Shown here piece by piece: positions 1-10,300 of a DNA stretch of 64,000 nucleotides. Position 1 is the first letter of the stretch, and each line of letters begins with the position of its first letter. The stretch is from an uncultured Serinicoccus sp. (GTDB lineage: Bacteria > Actinomycetota > Actinomycetes > Actinomycetales > Dermatophilaceae). The notes below the pieces were generated by a model, which searched no databases, was not told where the DNA came from, and saw nothing but the letters and a program-made list of their open reading frames with translations. Location: the NCBI RefSeq assembly GCF_947500995.1, contig NZ_CANMUA010000002.1, forward strand, positions 248,001 through 312,000, written 5' to 3'. Both the position numbers and the translations under genes were made by a program.

Positions 1-960
1 AGCAGCCAGGTTCGTGGTGAACGTCGTCAGGAGCACCCGCGGCGTGGGTCGCCGTGTGGCCAGCGCCCGCGCCCGGTGCAGCACGACCACCGTCTTGCCG
101 GTGCCGGCTCCCCCGGTCACCTTCGCCGGTCCCCGGTAGGGCCGGTCGACGAACTGCTGCTGCAGCGGGTGCAGGAAGATTCGCCACGCGGCGAAGTCGC
201 TGTCCTCCACGACCCGGCGGAGCTCCTCGTCGTCCTCGATCCATGCGAACGACAGCCGCCCGGCCGGATGCTGCAGACCGCGCAGCAGTCGCTCCTCGTC
301 GCTGCCGCTGGTGTCCACCTCGGCGTCCAGGCCCAGCTTGCTGCGCACCTCCTCGACCGGTGTCCCGGCGCTGAGGTCGATGAGGGCCATCCCCTGCCAT
401 TCGGCCGGCGCCGCCTCGGCCAGCGTGAGCACGCCCTCTTCGTCGGTGACCGTCATCGCCCTGCCCACGAAGTCCTCGTCCAGTCCGAGCTCGGTGAGCT
501 GCTCGACGGTGAGCCCGTATGCCGGGAGCAGAGCTGGTGAGGTCGGCTCCGGTGCGGCAGCGGGCGGAGCCGCACGCGCAGCCTCTGACGTGGGGACGAC
601 CTCTGCCTCAGCCACCGGTGCGGCCGCTGCCGGCTCAATAGTGCGGATCTCGGCGATCCCGGAGATCGGGTTCAGGCGCAGGGAGGTGCGCTCGGCGATC
701 TTGATGGCCTCGTCGTGCGGCCAGATGCCGTGGAAGACGTAGGTGCTGGTGTCGGCCGTCGTGATCTTGAAGAGCACCGCCCGGTAGCCCTGGTCGACCC
801 GCCCGGTGCGCACCCGCTCGTCGGCGGCGTTGACGATGGGCTCGATGTGCAGACCGGGTCGGGTGTCGTCCTCCGAGAGTTTCTCGAGGAAGGCGTAGGC
901 CTTCTTCTTCATGACCGGCTCCAGCGGCCGCTCCTGCTTGGCCATGACGATGGTGGGCAT
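1..960 (-). CDS. UvrD-like helicase with RelE-like N-terminus (3' end outside window)
   Basis: Partial gene; 320 codons are visible, starting at ATG 960 and running off the left edge. The first ~90 residues look like a RelE/ParE-type toxin fold (a Lys-rich helix, then a stretch ending in the residues VFHGIW). After a Pro/Ala-rich linker, residues 281-295 carry a Walker A motif, GGAGTGKT, with Lys289, followed by residues LLTTFT typical of UvrD/Rep superfamily I helicases. Met6 is an alternative start. The start overlaps the stop of the upstream helicase gene (TGATG), so it is the last visible gene of the DISARM-like operon. Inference: an ATP-driven DNA translocase of the defence system. Whether the RelE-like part is an active RNase cannot be judged, and the helicase motifs beyond Walker A lie outside the window. 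Confidence 0.75.
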   Translation of the reverse strand, partial: MPTIVMAKQERPLEPVMKKKAYAFLEKLSEDDTRPGLHIEPIVNAADERVRTGRVDQGYRAVLFKITTADTSTYVFHGIWPHDEAIKIAERTSLRLNPISGIAEIRTIEPAAAAPVAEAEVVPTSEAARAAPPAAAPEPTSPALLPAYGLTVEQLTELGLDEDFVGRAMTVTDEEGVLTLAEAAPAEWQGMALIDLSAGTPVEEVRSKLGLDAEVDTSGSDEERLLRGLQHPAGRLSFAWIEDDEELRRVVEDSDFAAWRIFLHPLQQQFVDRPYRGPAKVTGGAGTGKTVVVLHRARALATRRPTPRVLLTTFTTNLAA

Positions 961-3900
961 CAGCGTCCTTCCGTAGCGGTCAGGGCCGCAGCGATGAGCT
1001 CGGGGTCGGGGGCGAGGACCGTCCATGCGTCGGCGCGCAGGTCGGCCTCCATCTGCGGGTCGGGCTCCAGCAGCACGACGACGCGCTGGTCGGTCCACAC
1101 CAGGTCGGCGGGCAGCCCGCCAGCGAGCTCGACGCCGATCTCTGGCACCGGCACCCGCAGTGCCGCCAGTCGCGTCGCCAGGGCCTTCTCCTGGGAGGTG
1201 AGCTGTTGACCCTCCAGCGCCGCCCACGGCCCGGTGAGCTCCCCCTCGGCGGCTCCGGACCGGGTCGGGGCGGGCTCGCCCTCGAGCTTCTCCACGGCGG
1301 TGCGGGCGGTCACCGCCACATCGGGCAGCGCCGAGGTCACCGCGTTGCCGATGCGCAGCCACTCCTGCCACGACTCCTTGTGGGTGGGGCTGTCCACCGC
1401 TGTGTCACGGTCGTCGAGCATCACGACCGTCTCCACGCCCGTGCCGAGGCGGCTCAGGACGACGAGATGGTCCCGTCGCCAGAGAAGCCCGCCGGCGGCC
1501 CCCTCCACCTCGACACCGTCGAGCAGTGCCGCCGCGGCCTCCGCCAGGGGCCGGTCGGCGGGCAGTCTCAGGGGCTCGGAGTCGGGTGCGAGGACCAGGC
1601 CGAGTGCCCGGCCGAGAGCCGTGCGCGGATCGTTGTCATAGGGCCGCTGCAGCCGACCGAGCAGCATGGACAACGGACCGCCCCGGACCTCGTCGACGGC
1701 GCCCTGGCCGATCCCCGCCCCGACGCCGCCAGCCGGTCGGGCGAGCAGCTCGGCCATCACGTCCTGACGCAGCCAGTCCGGCCCCGGGGTCGACCCCTCG
1801 ACGGGCTGGAGGTCGGCATGTGTCACGGACAGCACCTCGATCCCGTTGTCCCGCAGCGTCGCACGCTTGGCGGCATCGTCCTCGATCCGGTTGTGGGCCG
1901 GGCTCGCGTGGTAGGTCCAGCCGTCGGCGAAGATGGCGACGGGCGCGACATTGGGGTCGTCGGTGCGCAGGACGAAGTCGGGCTTGCACCCGTGCATCAG
2001 GACCTGCGGCGACAGACGCCACACGCGGTCCTGCCCGAGGCCCGTGATCGTGAGCTCGTTGCCGGTGGGCCCCGGCTTCTCCTTGACGGTGGCCCCCGCC
2101 GCGGCGAGCCGCTCGGCGAGGACCTTCCGGAAGAGCAGCTCGAGCACGGACTCGGTGTTGGTCGTGCCCACCGGCCCGTCCTCCACCGTCCAGCGCATGG
2201 CGTCTGTGTCGAGGTCGCGCCAGGTCTCGTCCTCCGCCAGGCCGAGCACTCCCCGCAGATGCCGTTCTGCCGACACGCGGGACAAGGAGTCGGCTCCTCT
2301 GCCCCGAGAATGGGGCAGGAGGCAGCGGTAGCAGGACAGCCGTCCCTCGTCGCGGCAGGGACACTCGGCGAGCACGGCATACGCTTTGACCAGCAGCCGC
2401 CAGACCCGCTCCGGCGAGGCGAGGTCGGCGAGGTATCCGGTGCCACCCGGGACGAGGTCGTGCAGCAGCAGCGCCTCGCGCACCTCGGCCGGCGCGCCAC
2501 CGGGTACGGGTGCGGGGACCGTCTCGACCTGCAGGTGGTCCGGCGCGCCGCCGATCTCTTCGCGCAGTCCCAGCAACAGGGAGGCGGCGAGGCTCGGGAC
2601 GGCGAAGGCGTCCCCGAGGGTCGCCGAGACCGGGAGGGTGACGACCACACCCTGGGTGCGGAGCTCGCGGGTGAGGGCGACCGTGCGGGTGTCCTCGGTG
2701 TTCGACCTGCGGTAGCGGCACCACGGCCGGTGCTCGTCCCGGCTGTTATGGTCGGCGGTGGTGTCGAGCTTGCCGCACCCGGCGCACACCCGGAACAGCG
2801 AGGTGGCGACGGGCACCCCGGCCACCTGGCTGTTGACGACCGCTCCTCTCGACCGCGTGCCGACGTTGACCCACCGCAGGTCCACACGGCGGTGGTGCGC
2901 CACCCCGAAGTCGCCTCCGGCGACCTTCCACTGCCGCGCGATCCAGGACGGGTCGAGGTCCGCGGCCGCGACCACCGAGAAGCTCGTCCGGGTCCGTTCG
3001 TCGCGCTGGTCGTCGATGAGGTCACGGTCGCGCCGCACCTCGGAGTAGACGTGGGTGAGCCGGACGGCGTCGAAACGCTGGCTGGTGTCGGCCAGCTGCG
3101 CGCTGCCGCAGCGCGGGCACACGCTCGGGCCGGCGACGGCCTGGGCGTCGACCGCGTATCCGCAGTGTGCGCACCAGACCCACGACCGGACGTGGGCACC
3201 GGCCTGACCCAGGTCGAGGCCGTCGATGCGCATCGCCAGGCCGCGCGTGTAGAACGTCGCCCCGGGGGCGAGCTCACGCAAGGCCTGCGCAGAGGCGCGC
3301 TGCACCGTCTCGCCCTCCGACTCGTACTGCCCCGTCTCCGGGTCGACCCACGTCACCCGCGCCTCGAGGGTGACGATGTCGTCCAGGAGGGTGTAGTTGG
3401 GCAGGATGCCGCGCTCCTCGAGGGCGCTCACCCAGTGCTGGTTGCGCAGCTGGCGTAGATCCCTGCGGGTCAAGCGTTCCGCAGCGACCGCAGTGCGGTA
3501 GTCGCGCGTGTCGTCGTCGGAGGCGGCCGGGCCCTCGGCCGCCGCCCGCAGCCCCGGCAGCGCGTCCTCGATCTCGGCGCGGCGTCGCTCCAGCCCCTCC
3601 TCGGCGCTGGCCCACTCCTGGCTGGCACGGTGCACCAGGGCGGCCAGCGACTCTCCCTCAGCACCGGTCGCCTCGGGGTCAGGGCTGGCCCACGCGCGGA
3701 GTGCCTCGACCACGTCGGGGTCCAGCGTGTCGAAGGAGCCGAGAAAGGTGTCGAGGTAGTGGTCGGACCGTTCCTCCGCCTCGGCGATGACGTCGCCGAG
3801 GAACGTCCCTGGGGCCGACGAGCGCAGCGCATCGGCGGCACGACGCGGCATGCGCCGGTCGCCTGCACGAGCGATGGCGTCCACGATCGAGGCGAGGTAC

Positions 3901-6900
3901 TGCCGGCGCAGGATCTCCTCGGCATCGAGGTAGGTGGCCGGTGGGCGCACCTGCCCGTTGATGACCGACAGCGGGTTGCCGAGGCGAGGCAGCTGGTCAC
4001 CGCGTCCCGTGACGAACGCCAGGTTGAGGGCGTTCCCGGTCAGGCGACCCGCGCGTCCGACCCGCTGGAGATACTTCGCGACGGAGTCCGGCAGCGAGGC
4101 GAGCATCACCGTCGACAGGTCACCGATGTCGATCCCCATCTCCAGGGTAGGGGTGGCGACGAGCACGTTGGGCGCGTCCGGCGTCGGCCGCGACGCCTTG
4201 AAGCCCTCCTCGATCTCCCGCCGCTCGTCGTCCTCTAGCAGGCCCGTGTGCTCACGGGCGACGACCCGGCGCATGTCGACCGAGGCGTAGAGCCGCCGGT
4301 AGAAGTTGTCGTCCCGGGCCGTGGCCCGCAGCCTGCCGGTGCAGCGCACGACCGTGCACGGGGCGCCGTCCAGCTGACCGACCACCTCCGGCGAGGCCGG
4401 CACGTGGTCGCGGCAGAGATCGCAGACCAGGAGGGTCCGCCCCGCCGCGAAGTCCCCCTCTCCCGCGGCCTCGATCACGACGTTCCCCGGGGCGATGCCG
4501 TATGCCGTGCCCCTGCTCTGCGTCTCCGTCGTCGTGAGCACGTCCTGCGCCGCCAGGGCGGCCAGCAGCCGCTCCGCGAGCTTCGCACCGTGCTGCGGGT
4601 TGACCCCGAGACACTTGGCCGCCCACCGGGCATACCAGCTCTGCGGCGAGCGCACCGGGTCCAGGAGCAGCTCCTGCTTGTCCGGCAACGACGGACCGAC
4701 CCGCGGGAATGCGGGCGCGGAGCGTCCCCGGGGAAACGCGGGCATACCGCCCTTCGGGCGCCCGCCCCAGATGCGGTAGCGGCGCCCGTCCTCCTGGACG
4801 TACTTACGCAGCCAGTCGTGGTCGATGCCCCCTCTGTGGCGGATGTGCTCGAGCGTGCCCCGCACCCACGCGGTCAGGTCCCCCTCCCCCGTCTCGGCGA
4901 CCGGAAGCAGCTCCTGCTCGTCCTGGCCGAGGACGTCGCGGGCGATCGCAAGCAGGCGGGTCGCTGGGCCGGCGGCGACCGAGACGACGATCGAACCAGT
5001 CGCCTCCAGCGTTCGGCCGAAGGTCGACTGCAGGCCGACCTCGAGGGAGGCGTCGAGCAACAGCCTCTTCTTGACCCGGTCGCGGTCCCTGCCTGGCACA
5101 TCCTTGAGAGTGCCCGCGGACCAGAATCGCGCGAACGGCTCCAGCAACAGACAGTCCGGCGGCACCAGCCGGTATCGGCGGAACGGGTCGTCGCCGGCCT
5201 CGGCCAGCACTATGTCGACCAGGCTCTCCAGCGTCGTCGGCGCCGAGCCGACCGCGGCCCGCAGCGAGGCCCGCAGGGTCATCGAGTGGGAGCGGGCCTG
5301 CACGAAACCGGCACGGTGGGCGGCGTCCTGGACCGAGTCGGTGAAGACGAGCGACTTCTTCTCCCCGGCGTCCAGGGCGGGGTTGCCGAAGAGGACCGAC
5401 AAGGTCACCGAGAGCATCGTCGCGATCGCGCTGCCGAGGAAGCGGATGCCGTCGGCCTGCTGGCACGAGGGGCAGTCGTCGGCGCGTGCGCGCTCGTCGG
5501 CGTCCTTGCCGGTGCGGGTGAGCACGGGCAGCACCCGCCCGGCTCGCATCTCGGGGTCGTCCTCGTCCGGACGACGGTCGAGCAGCCGGCGTCCGGTGAC
5601 TGAGAGCCAGCGCAACCCTTCGACGGTCCCTTCGGCGCCCGTCGCCTCGGCCACTCGTTCGTCCTCGGCGGGCGCATGCAGGAGCGCGCGGAAGCGCCCC
5701 TCGCCGGCCATCCGGTCCCGTCGGATGTTCGTGTCCTCGGCAGTCAGGTCCTCGCCCACGGCTGCCAGCGTGACGCCCCACCCGGAGCGACCGCAGTGCC
5801 GGCAGTAGACGGCGGGGAAGGTCCGGCCGACGCGGTCGTCGTCTGAGCCCACCCACGCGCCGTCGTCGCTCCAGTGGTAGGCGGGCACGGCCGAGGCCAC
5901 GCGGTCGATGCGGGTGAGCTCGCGCACCCAAAAGTTGAGCTCGACCCCGAGGGCGTCGCGACCGGACACCGCCCGCACGTGGCTGAGGGCGGCCACGACG
6001 CCTTCGACCGCGCGCACCCGCGTGGCGTGAAGGCGTGAGTCAGGGTCGGGACGAAAGATCGCGTCGACCAGGGTGTCGTAGCCCGCCGCCTCCGAGGCGG
6101 CCTCGACCAGGGCGCGGACGTCAGCGTGGCGGCGCACCAGCGTCAGGGGCTCCGCCTCGTGCACATCACCGTCGTGGAGCGCCGCCAGCACCTGTGCGGT
6201 CAGGGCGGCAGGGTCCTCCTCGAGCTCGTCGACGACGCGGACCAGCTGCTCAAGCTCCGGCTCGGAGAGCTGGTCCAGCCTCCGAGCCGGAGGGGTCACG
6301 TCCGCAGACCCCTTCTCAGGCGCTGACCCCCACTCGTCGACCGTCAGACGGCTCTCCGTGACGACCGCGTCCTCATCCAACTGCTCCCCGAACACGGTGC
6401 GGGCGAACGAGAGCATCACGGCCGGGTCACCCTCGTCACCCAGCGTGGCCGAGGTCGCCACGGGCGTCAGCCGGCCCAGTGGTCGCGCCCGGTCGGCGTC
6501 GGTCAGGTCAGGGTGGTCATCGGGCCACTGGCTCTTCAGCGCGATGCCGAGCCGCCGGAGCAGTATGGCGACGTCCGTGCCCTGGGCACCGTCGTAGGTG
6601 TGGAACTCGTCGAGCACGAGGTAGGTCAGCGACAGCGCGCTCTGCTCCCACAGCGACCGGTCCTCGGCACGCAGCAGCAGCTGGTCGAGCATCTTGTAGT
6701 TGGTGAGCAGGATGTCGGGGGCGCTGTCCCGGATGACGGCACGGTCGGTGATGAGCCCTGCTTGCGAGACGGTGGTGCGCGGCCCTGCTTGGTTGCCGGT
6801 GTAGACCGCGGCGGTGACCGACGACAGCGCCGGGTCGGTGGTGAGCAGCTCGGTCAGCCGCTTCGCCTGGTCGTCGGCGAGCGCGTTCATCGGGTAGAGG

Positions 6901-7322
6901 ATGATCGCCTTGGTGCCGCTCACCCCGTCCCGCTTGGAGCGCAGCACGTGGTCGAGGATCGGGTGCAGGAACGCCTCGGTCTTGCCCGAGCCCGTGCCGG
7001 TCGTGACCAGCGTCGGTAACGGCCGCTGCCCGGGCCCCGTCCGCCCCAGGGAGGACAACCTCGCGTAGGCCTGGGCCTGGTGCCGGTAGGGAGCGAACGG
7101 CGGACGCCACTCGAGGTGCTGCTCCCACCCCTCCTCGGCCTGCCGGAACGGCAGGCGGAGCCGGAGGTACGGCCCCTTGAAGAGACCGTCCTGCGGGTCC
7201 TCGAGGAACTCCTGCAGCGCGCGACGCGGCTCGGCGTCGGCGAGGGCGAAGGTCGTCGTCAGGTAGTTGACCAGGCCGTCAGCCAGCTCGCGGGCCTGCA
7301 GGGTGGGGAGCAGCTCGCTCAT
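960..7322 (-). CDS. DEAD/DEAH helicase with DUF1998 and nuclease-like C-terminus (DrmA/DrmB-like fusion)
   Basis: A 2120-residue protein. Residues ~75-330 hold a superfamily II helicase core: Walker A GTGSGKTE (109-116, Lys114), the motif MNALADDQ, and DEFH (238-241). The C-terminal helicase half carries TPTLEMGIDIGD and QRVGRAGR. Cys pairs (CRHC, CPSC, CDLC, CAHC/CPRC) suggest zinc sites. A DUF1998-type block (VPGGTGYL, then Cys1654, Cys1656, Cys1664, Cys1667) resembles MrfA/YprA helicases and DrmB. Residues ~1735-1825 look like a Vsr/DUF559-type nuclease fold: KPDFVL (Asp1782) and ADGWTYH (Asp1800, His1805). Residues ~2030-2120 may be a second, degenerate copy. It overlaps the methylase stop by 4 bp (ATGA). 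In DISARM, DrmA and DrmB are separate proteins; here the equivalents seem fused. Role in defence is inferred. Confidence 0.85.
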   Translation of the reverse strand: MSELLPTLQARELADGLVNYLTTTFALADAEPRRALQEFLEDPQDGLFKGPYLRLRLPFRQAEEGWEQHLEWRPPFAPYRHQAQAYARLSSLGRTGPGQRPLPTLVTTGTGSGKTEAFLHPILDHVLRSKRDGVSGTKAIILYPMNALADDQAKRLTELLTTDPALSSVTAAVYTGNQAGPRTTVSQAGLITDRAVIRDSAPDILLTNYKMLDQLLLRAEDRSLWEQSALSLTYLVLDEFHTYDGAQGTDVAILLRRLGIALKSQWPDDHPDLTDADRARPLGRLTPVATSATLGDEGDPAVMLSFARTVFGEQLDEDAVVTESRLTVDEWGSAPEKGSADVTPPARRLDQLSEPELEQLVRVVDELEEDPAALTAQVLAALHDGDVHEAEPLTLVRRHADVRALVEAASEAAGYDTLVDAIFRPDPDSRLHATRVRAVEGVVAALSHVRAVSGRDALGVELNFWVRELTRIDRVASAVPAYHWSDDGAWVGSDDDRVGRTFPAVYCRHCGRSGWGVTLAAVGEDLTAEDTNIRRDRMAGEGRFRALLHAPAEDERVAEATGAEGTVEGLRWLSVTGRRLLDRRPDEDDPEMRAGRVLPVLTRTGKDADERARADDCPSCQQADGIRFLGSAIATMLSVTLSVLFGNPALDAGEKKSLVFTDSVQDAAHRAGFVQARSHSMTLRASLRAAVGSAPTTLESLVDIVLAEAGDDPFRRYRLVPPDCLLLEPFARFWSAGTLKDVPGRDRDRVKKRLLLDASLEVGLQSTFGRTLEATGSIVVSVAAGPATRLLAIARDVLGQDEQELLPVAETGEGDLTAWVRGTLEHIRHRGGIDHDWLRKYVQEDGRRYRIWGGRPKGGMPAFPRGRSAPAFPRVGPSLPDKQELLLDPVRSPQSWYARWAAKCLGVNPQHGAKLAERLLAALAAQDVLTTTETQSRGTAYGIAPGNVVIEAAGEGDFAAGRTLLVCDLCRDHVPASPEVVGQLDGAPCTVVRCTGRLRATARDDNFYRRLYASVDMRRVVAREHTGLLEDDERREIEEGFKASRPTPDAPNVLVATPTLEMGIDIGDLSTVMLASLPDSVAKYLQRVGRAGRLTGNALNLAFVTGRGDQLPRLGNPLSVINGQVRPPATYLDAEEILRRQYLASIVDAIARAGDRRMPRRAADALRSSAPGTFLGDVIAEAEERSDHYLDTFLGSFDTLDPDVVEALRAWASPDPEATGAEGESLAALVHRASQEWASAEEGLERRRAEIEDALPGLRAAAEGPAASDDDTRDYRTAVAAERLTRRDLRQLRNQHWVSALEERGILPNYTLLDDIVTLEARVTWVDPETGQYESEGETVQRASAQALRELAPGATFYTRGLAMRIDGLDLGQAGAHVRSWVWCAHCGYAVDAQAVAGPSVCPRCGSAQLADTSQRFDAVRLTHVYSEVRRDRDLIDDQRDERTRTSFSVVAAADLDPSWIARQWKVAGGDFGVAHHRRVDLRWVNVGTRSRGAVVNSQVAGVPVATSLFRVCAGCGKLDTTADHNSRDEHRPWCRYRRSNTEDTRTVALTRELRTQGVVVTLPVSATLGDAFAVPSLAASLLLGLREEIGGAPDHLQVETVPAPVPGGAPAEVREALLLHDLVPGGTGYLADLASPERVWRLLVKAYAVLAECPCRDEGRLSCYRCLLPHSRGRGADSLSRVSAERHLRGVLGLAEDETWRDLDTDAMRWTVEDGPVGTTNTESVLELLFRKVLAERLAAAGATVKEKPGPTGNELTITGLGQDRVWRLSPQVLMHGCKPDFVLRTDDPNVAPVAIFADGWTYHASPAHNRIEDDAAKRATLRDNGIEVLSVTHADLQPVEGSTPGPDWLRQDVMAELLARPAGGVGAGIGQGAVDEVRGGPLSMLLGRLQRPYDNDPRTALGRALGLVLAPDSEPLRLPADRPLAEAAAALLDGVEVEGAAGGLLWRRDHLVVLSRLGTGVETVVMLDDRDTAVDSPTHKESWQEWLRIGNAVTSALPDVAVTARTAVEKLEGEPAPTRSGAAEGELTGPWAALEGQQLTSQEKALATRLAALRVPVPEIGVELAGGLPADLVWTDQRVVVLLEPDPQMEADLRADAWTVLAPDPELIAAALTATEGR

Positions 7323-10300
7323 GCCGACCCGCCAGCCGCGGACAAGCGACGCTCGAACTCGGCGTATGCCGCGCGCATGTCAGCCTCGCGGTCTAGACTC
7401 CCGAAGGGCAGCTCGTAGGTGTACTCGACGCCGCTGCCCGGGTGCACCGCGGTGCGGTCCGTCACGGGCAAGTCGTCCCCCCATCGGCGCCATGAAGTCA
7501 AGACCGACCCTGGGACCAGCCTTCCCTTCGAGTCGAAAACGTGCTTCCTACGGTCAGCCCCGACGAGCACCCCGAAATGCGACCTGTAAACCGTGCACAG
7601 ATCCTCGATCCCGATTCCGACCATTAACGCAATGAGGGCATCGATCTCAACTAGGGCGTCGCGCCGGTCCCGCGCTATTCTGAGACTTACCTGCGGGGAC
7701 CATTGCGGAGTGACCTCTGACTGCCTATGCCTCACAATGGCGCGATCCAACAAGTACGCGTCGCTCCACCCAGTGCACCAGAGCTCAGCATATGCATCGG
7801 TAAGGCAATTCAATTGCAGCACTCGCAGGAGAAGCTGGTCGATTAGTGGGTGGTCCTCATCGACCATCGGCAGGCGCCCGAACGTGGACCCCGAGATGGT
7901 CGACCTAGGGATACTACGGATGAGAAAATCCGCCACCAGCGAAGCCGCAAGCCCCGCGGCGGAGATAAGCGACCGGGGATCTGTCGATCCTGGAACCGCG
8001 GCGCTTATAATCGTGTGCGTATGCCCCGCCTCGGCCGGGATCAGCGCCGCCATAAGAGTTCTTTCACCGACATTGGCAGCCGTCATCGACCGCCACGCAA
8101 GGCGGGGAACAGAACGCACCGGTATCGATGCCTCCGCCGTAGGCCAGGAACCGTATTTCGCATCGTACAAGGGAGTGTCCCAAGCAGGTTTGAATTCAGT
8201 GACTGGAACGTCTCGCGGCCCTAGCGCCTCAAGGTCGGCCTCCGTCCAATCTTGCTGATGCTTCAAGGTTGGGTTGGGAGAGGCGGCCAAAGGTGTCGAC
8301 ACCTGAATATGCGAACCTTGAAGAATAGCTTGAGCCCAGGAATCGACGGCCCCCCACTCGGAGACAAAGACACCCCGTTTACGGTCGATGGACTGATCCC
8401 AGCCCCTCGAATAATGGAACCCCACGTCCCTCACTAGACGATTGCGAGAGGCTGCCTGGAAAACTCGGGCCTGTGCTGTGTTTACGGCATAGACCATCGG
8501 GGCGGACTGCCATGACCCCTCATACCCGGAAGTACGCCCCCAAGTCTCCAGCACGATGTTAGTCACGCGCTGAATGCGTGCCGCGTGCGGGCGCAGGTCC
8601 CACCTGCCTTCCTCGTCACGAACGCCTGGCTCTAGGCCACTCCCGTCATGTTGCAGCGAGCGCAAAAGGGTATCTGGGTGGTACAAGGTGACAGCATGCT
8701 CGAAATCCACCTCTCCCCGCTGTGCGTACACATGGATGCCGAACTGCTTGTTGTCTTTTATGTCGAATAGCAATAGGGCGTTCACGAAATGCCAGTGCCT
8801 CCGGAGATGGCGATATGCCGCCGCCCGCAGGACCTGCGCCTTATCATCATTGAAGTGCGTCTCAGGATGAATCAGGGCAGAAACACCCTGAACTGATGCG
8901 TGCCTCCACACCTGAACCATAAAGGCCCGGTACAGATCTGGTTGCCCTGACAAGAGTGGGTAAGTGTCGCTTGCCGCTAACATTTCGGCCAAGGCGAAGG
9001 TGTCCCCTGTGGCGAGTACTACGAGGTCTCGGACCCCGCTGACGTGGAGAGCAACGCCCTTCATATCGGCCTTCTCGGCTTCCGAAGGCTTTTGCGCCAG
9101 CTCCCACCAGGGGTCGCCCTCGGCTAGGAGACCCTCGACGTTTGATCTGGGCCGCACCCACGGCGGGTTCCCGACCTGCAGGTCGAACCCGCCCTGGGCG
9201 AAGACCGTCGCGAAGTCGAGCTCCCAGTGGAAGAAACCCTGCTGCTGAGCGACTCGTTCGCAGACAGCGAGCCACGGATGACGCTCGAGCACCTCGGCCA
9301 CGCGTACAGCTCCGCTGTAGATGCGGTCCTGCTCCTCGGCCTCACCGAGCTGGTCCCAGTCGGTCAGGTCCTGGAAGGTGTCCATCCACCCACGCTTGCT
9401 GTCACGAGTGTCCCGGCCGAGCAGGAGCGTCAGAGCGTCGATCCACTCGTCGAAGGACGGCGGATCGATCTCGGTCTCGGTGAGGGGCCAGAACCACAGT
9501 GCGCCCCAGGCATCCATGACGCGTCGCAGTCGTCGGTAGGCGCCGTCCTGGTCGGCCAGTGACACCTCGATCTGCTCGCGGGTGACGGCGTGCGTCTCCG
9601 GCGTCTCCTCACGCCCCCAGAGCTTCAGACGGCGGCTGGACTCCTGCTCGGCGATCCGCAGGCGCCGGAGGCTGATCTGCCAGAGCTGCTCGGCTCGCTG
9701 CGTCAGGTCCAGTATCTGCTTGACCTGCGTCGTACTAGGCTTCCGTCGTACCGAGGAGCGCCAGGTCTTGAGTGCTCGGACCTCGTCCTCGGCAAGGTCG
9801 CGGACAGACCTCGGCGCCTCGACGGCCGACCCCCACCCCCGGGCGGGCAGGAGGAAGTGGTGGACCGCGGCGGTGACGGCATTCCCTATCCCGCCGTCCT
9901 CCATCTCCTTCGCGAGGTCGCGCAGGGGGACATCCCGGGGGGTCGAGGTCAGCCATGCCTTGTTCCGGACGTCTGCTGCCGGGTAGACCGCGTGGCGGGC
10001 GCCGACGAGCGAGTTGCCGCGGCGGAGGCGCAGTCCGAACCACGGGGCCTGCAGCCCCTCGACCATGGTGTCCAGCCAGAGAGACACCTCGGCCAGCTCC
10101 ACGGCGGTGGCATTGAGGTCTACGCCGTAGACCTGGTGGAGGGCGATGTGGGCCTTCACCCGCTGCAGCTGGCGCGGGTAGTCGTCCGGGTCGATACGCC
10201 GGTCGAGCTCTTCCTGACGCCGGGTGAGGTATTCCCGTGCCAGCTGGTCGACCGCCTCCAGGGCGAACGCACCGGAGCCCAGAGCGGGCTCGCAGACGGT

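Noticed and set aside
1206-3458. A 750-aa plus-strand open frame over the DUF1998 helicase
   Set aside because: Antisense to a firmly identified gene, no Shine-Dalgarno, and no domain-like features.
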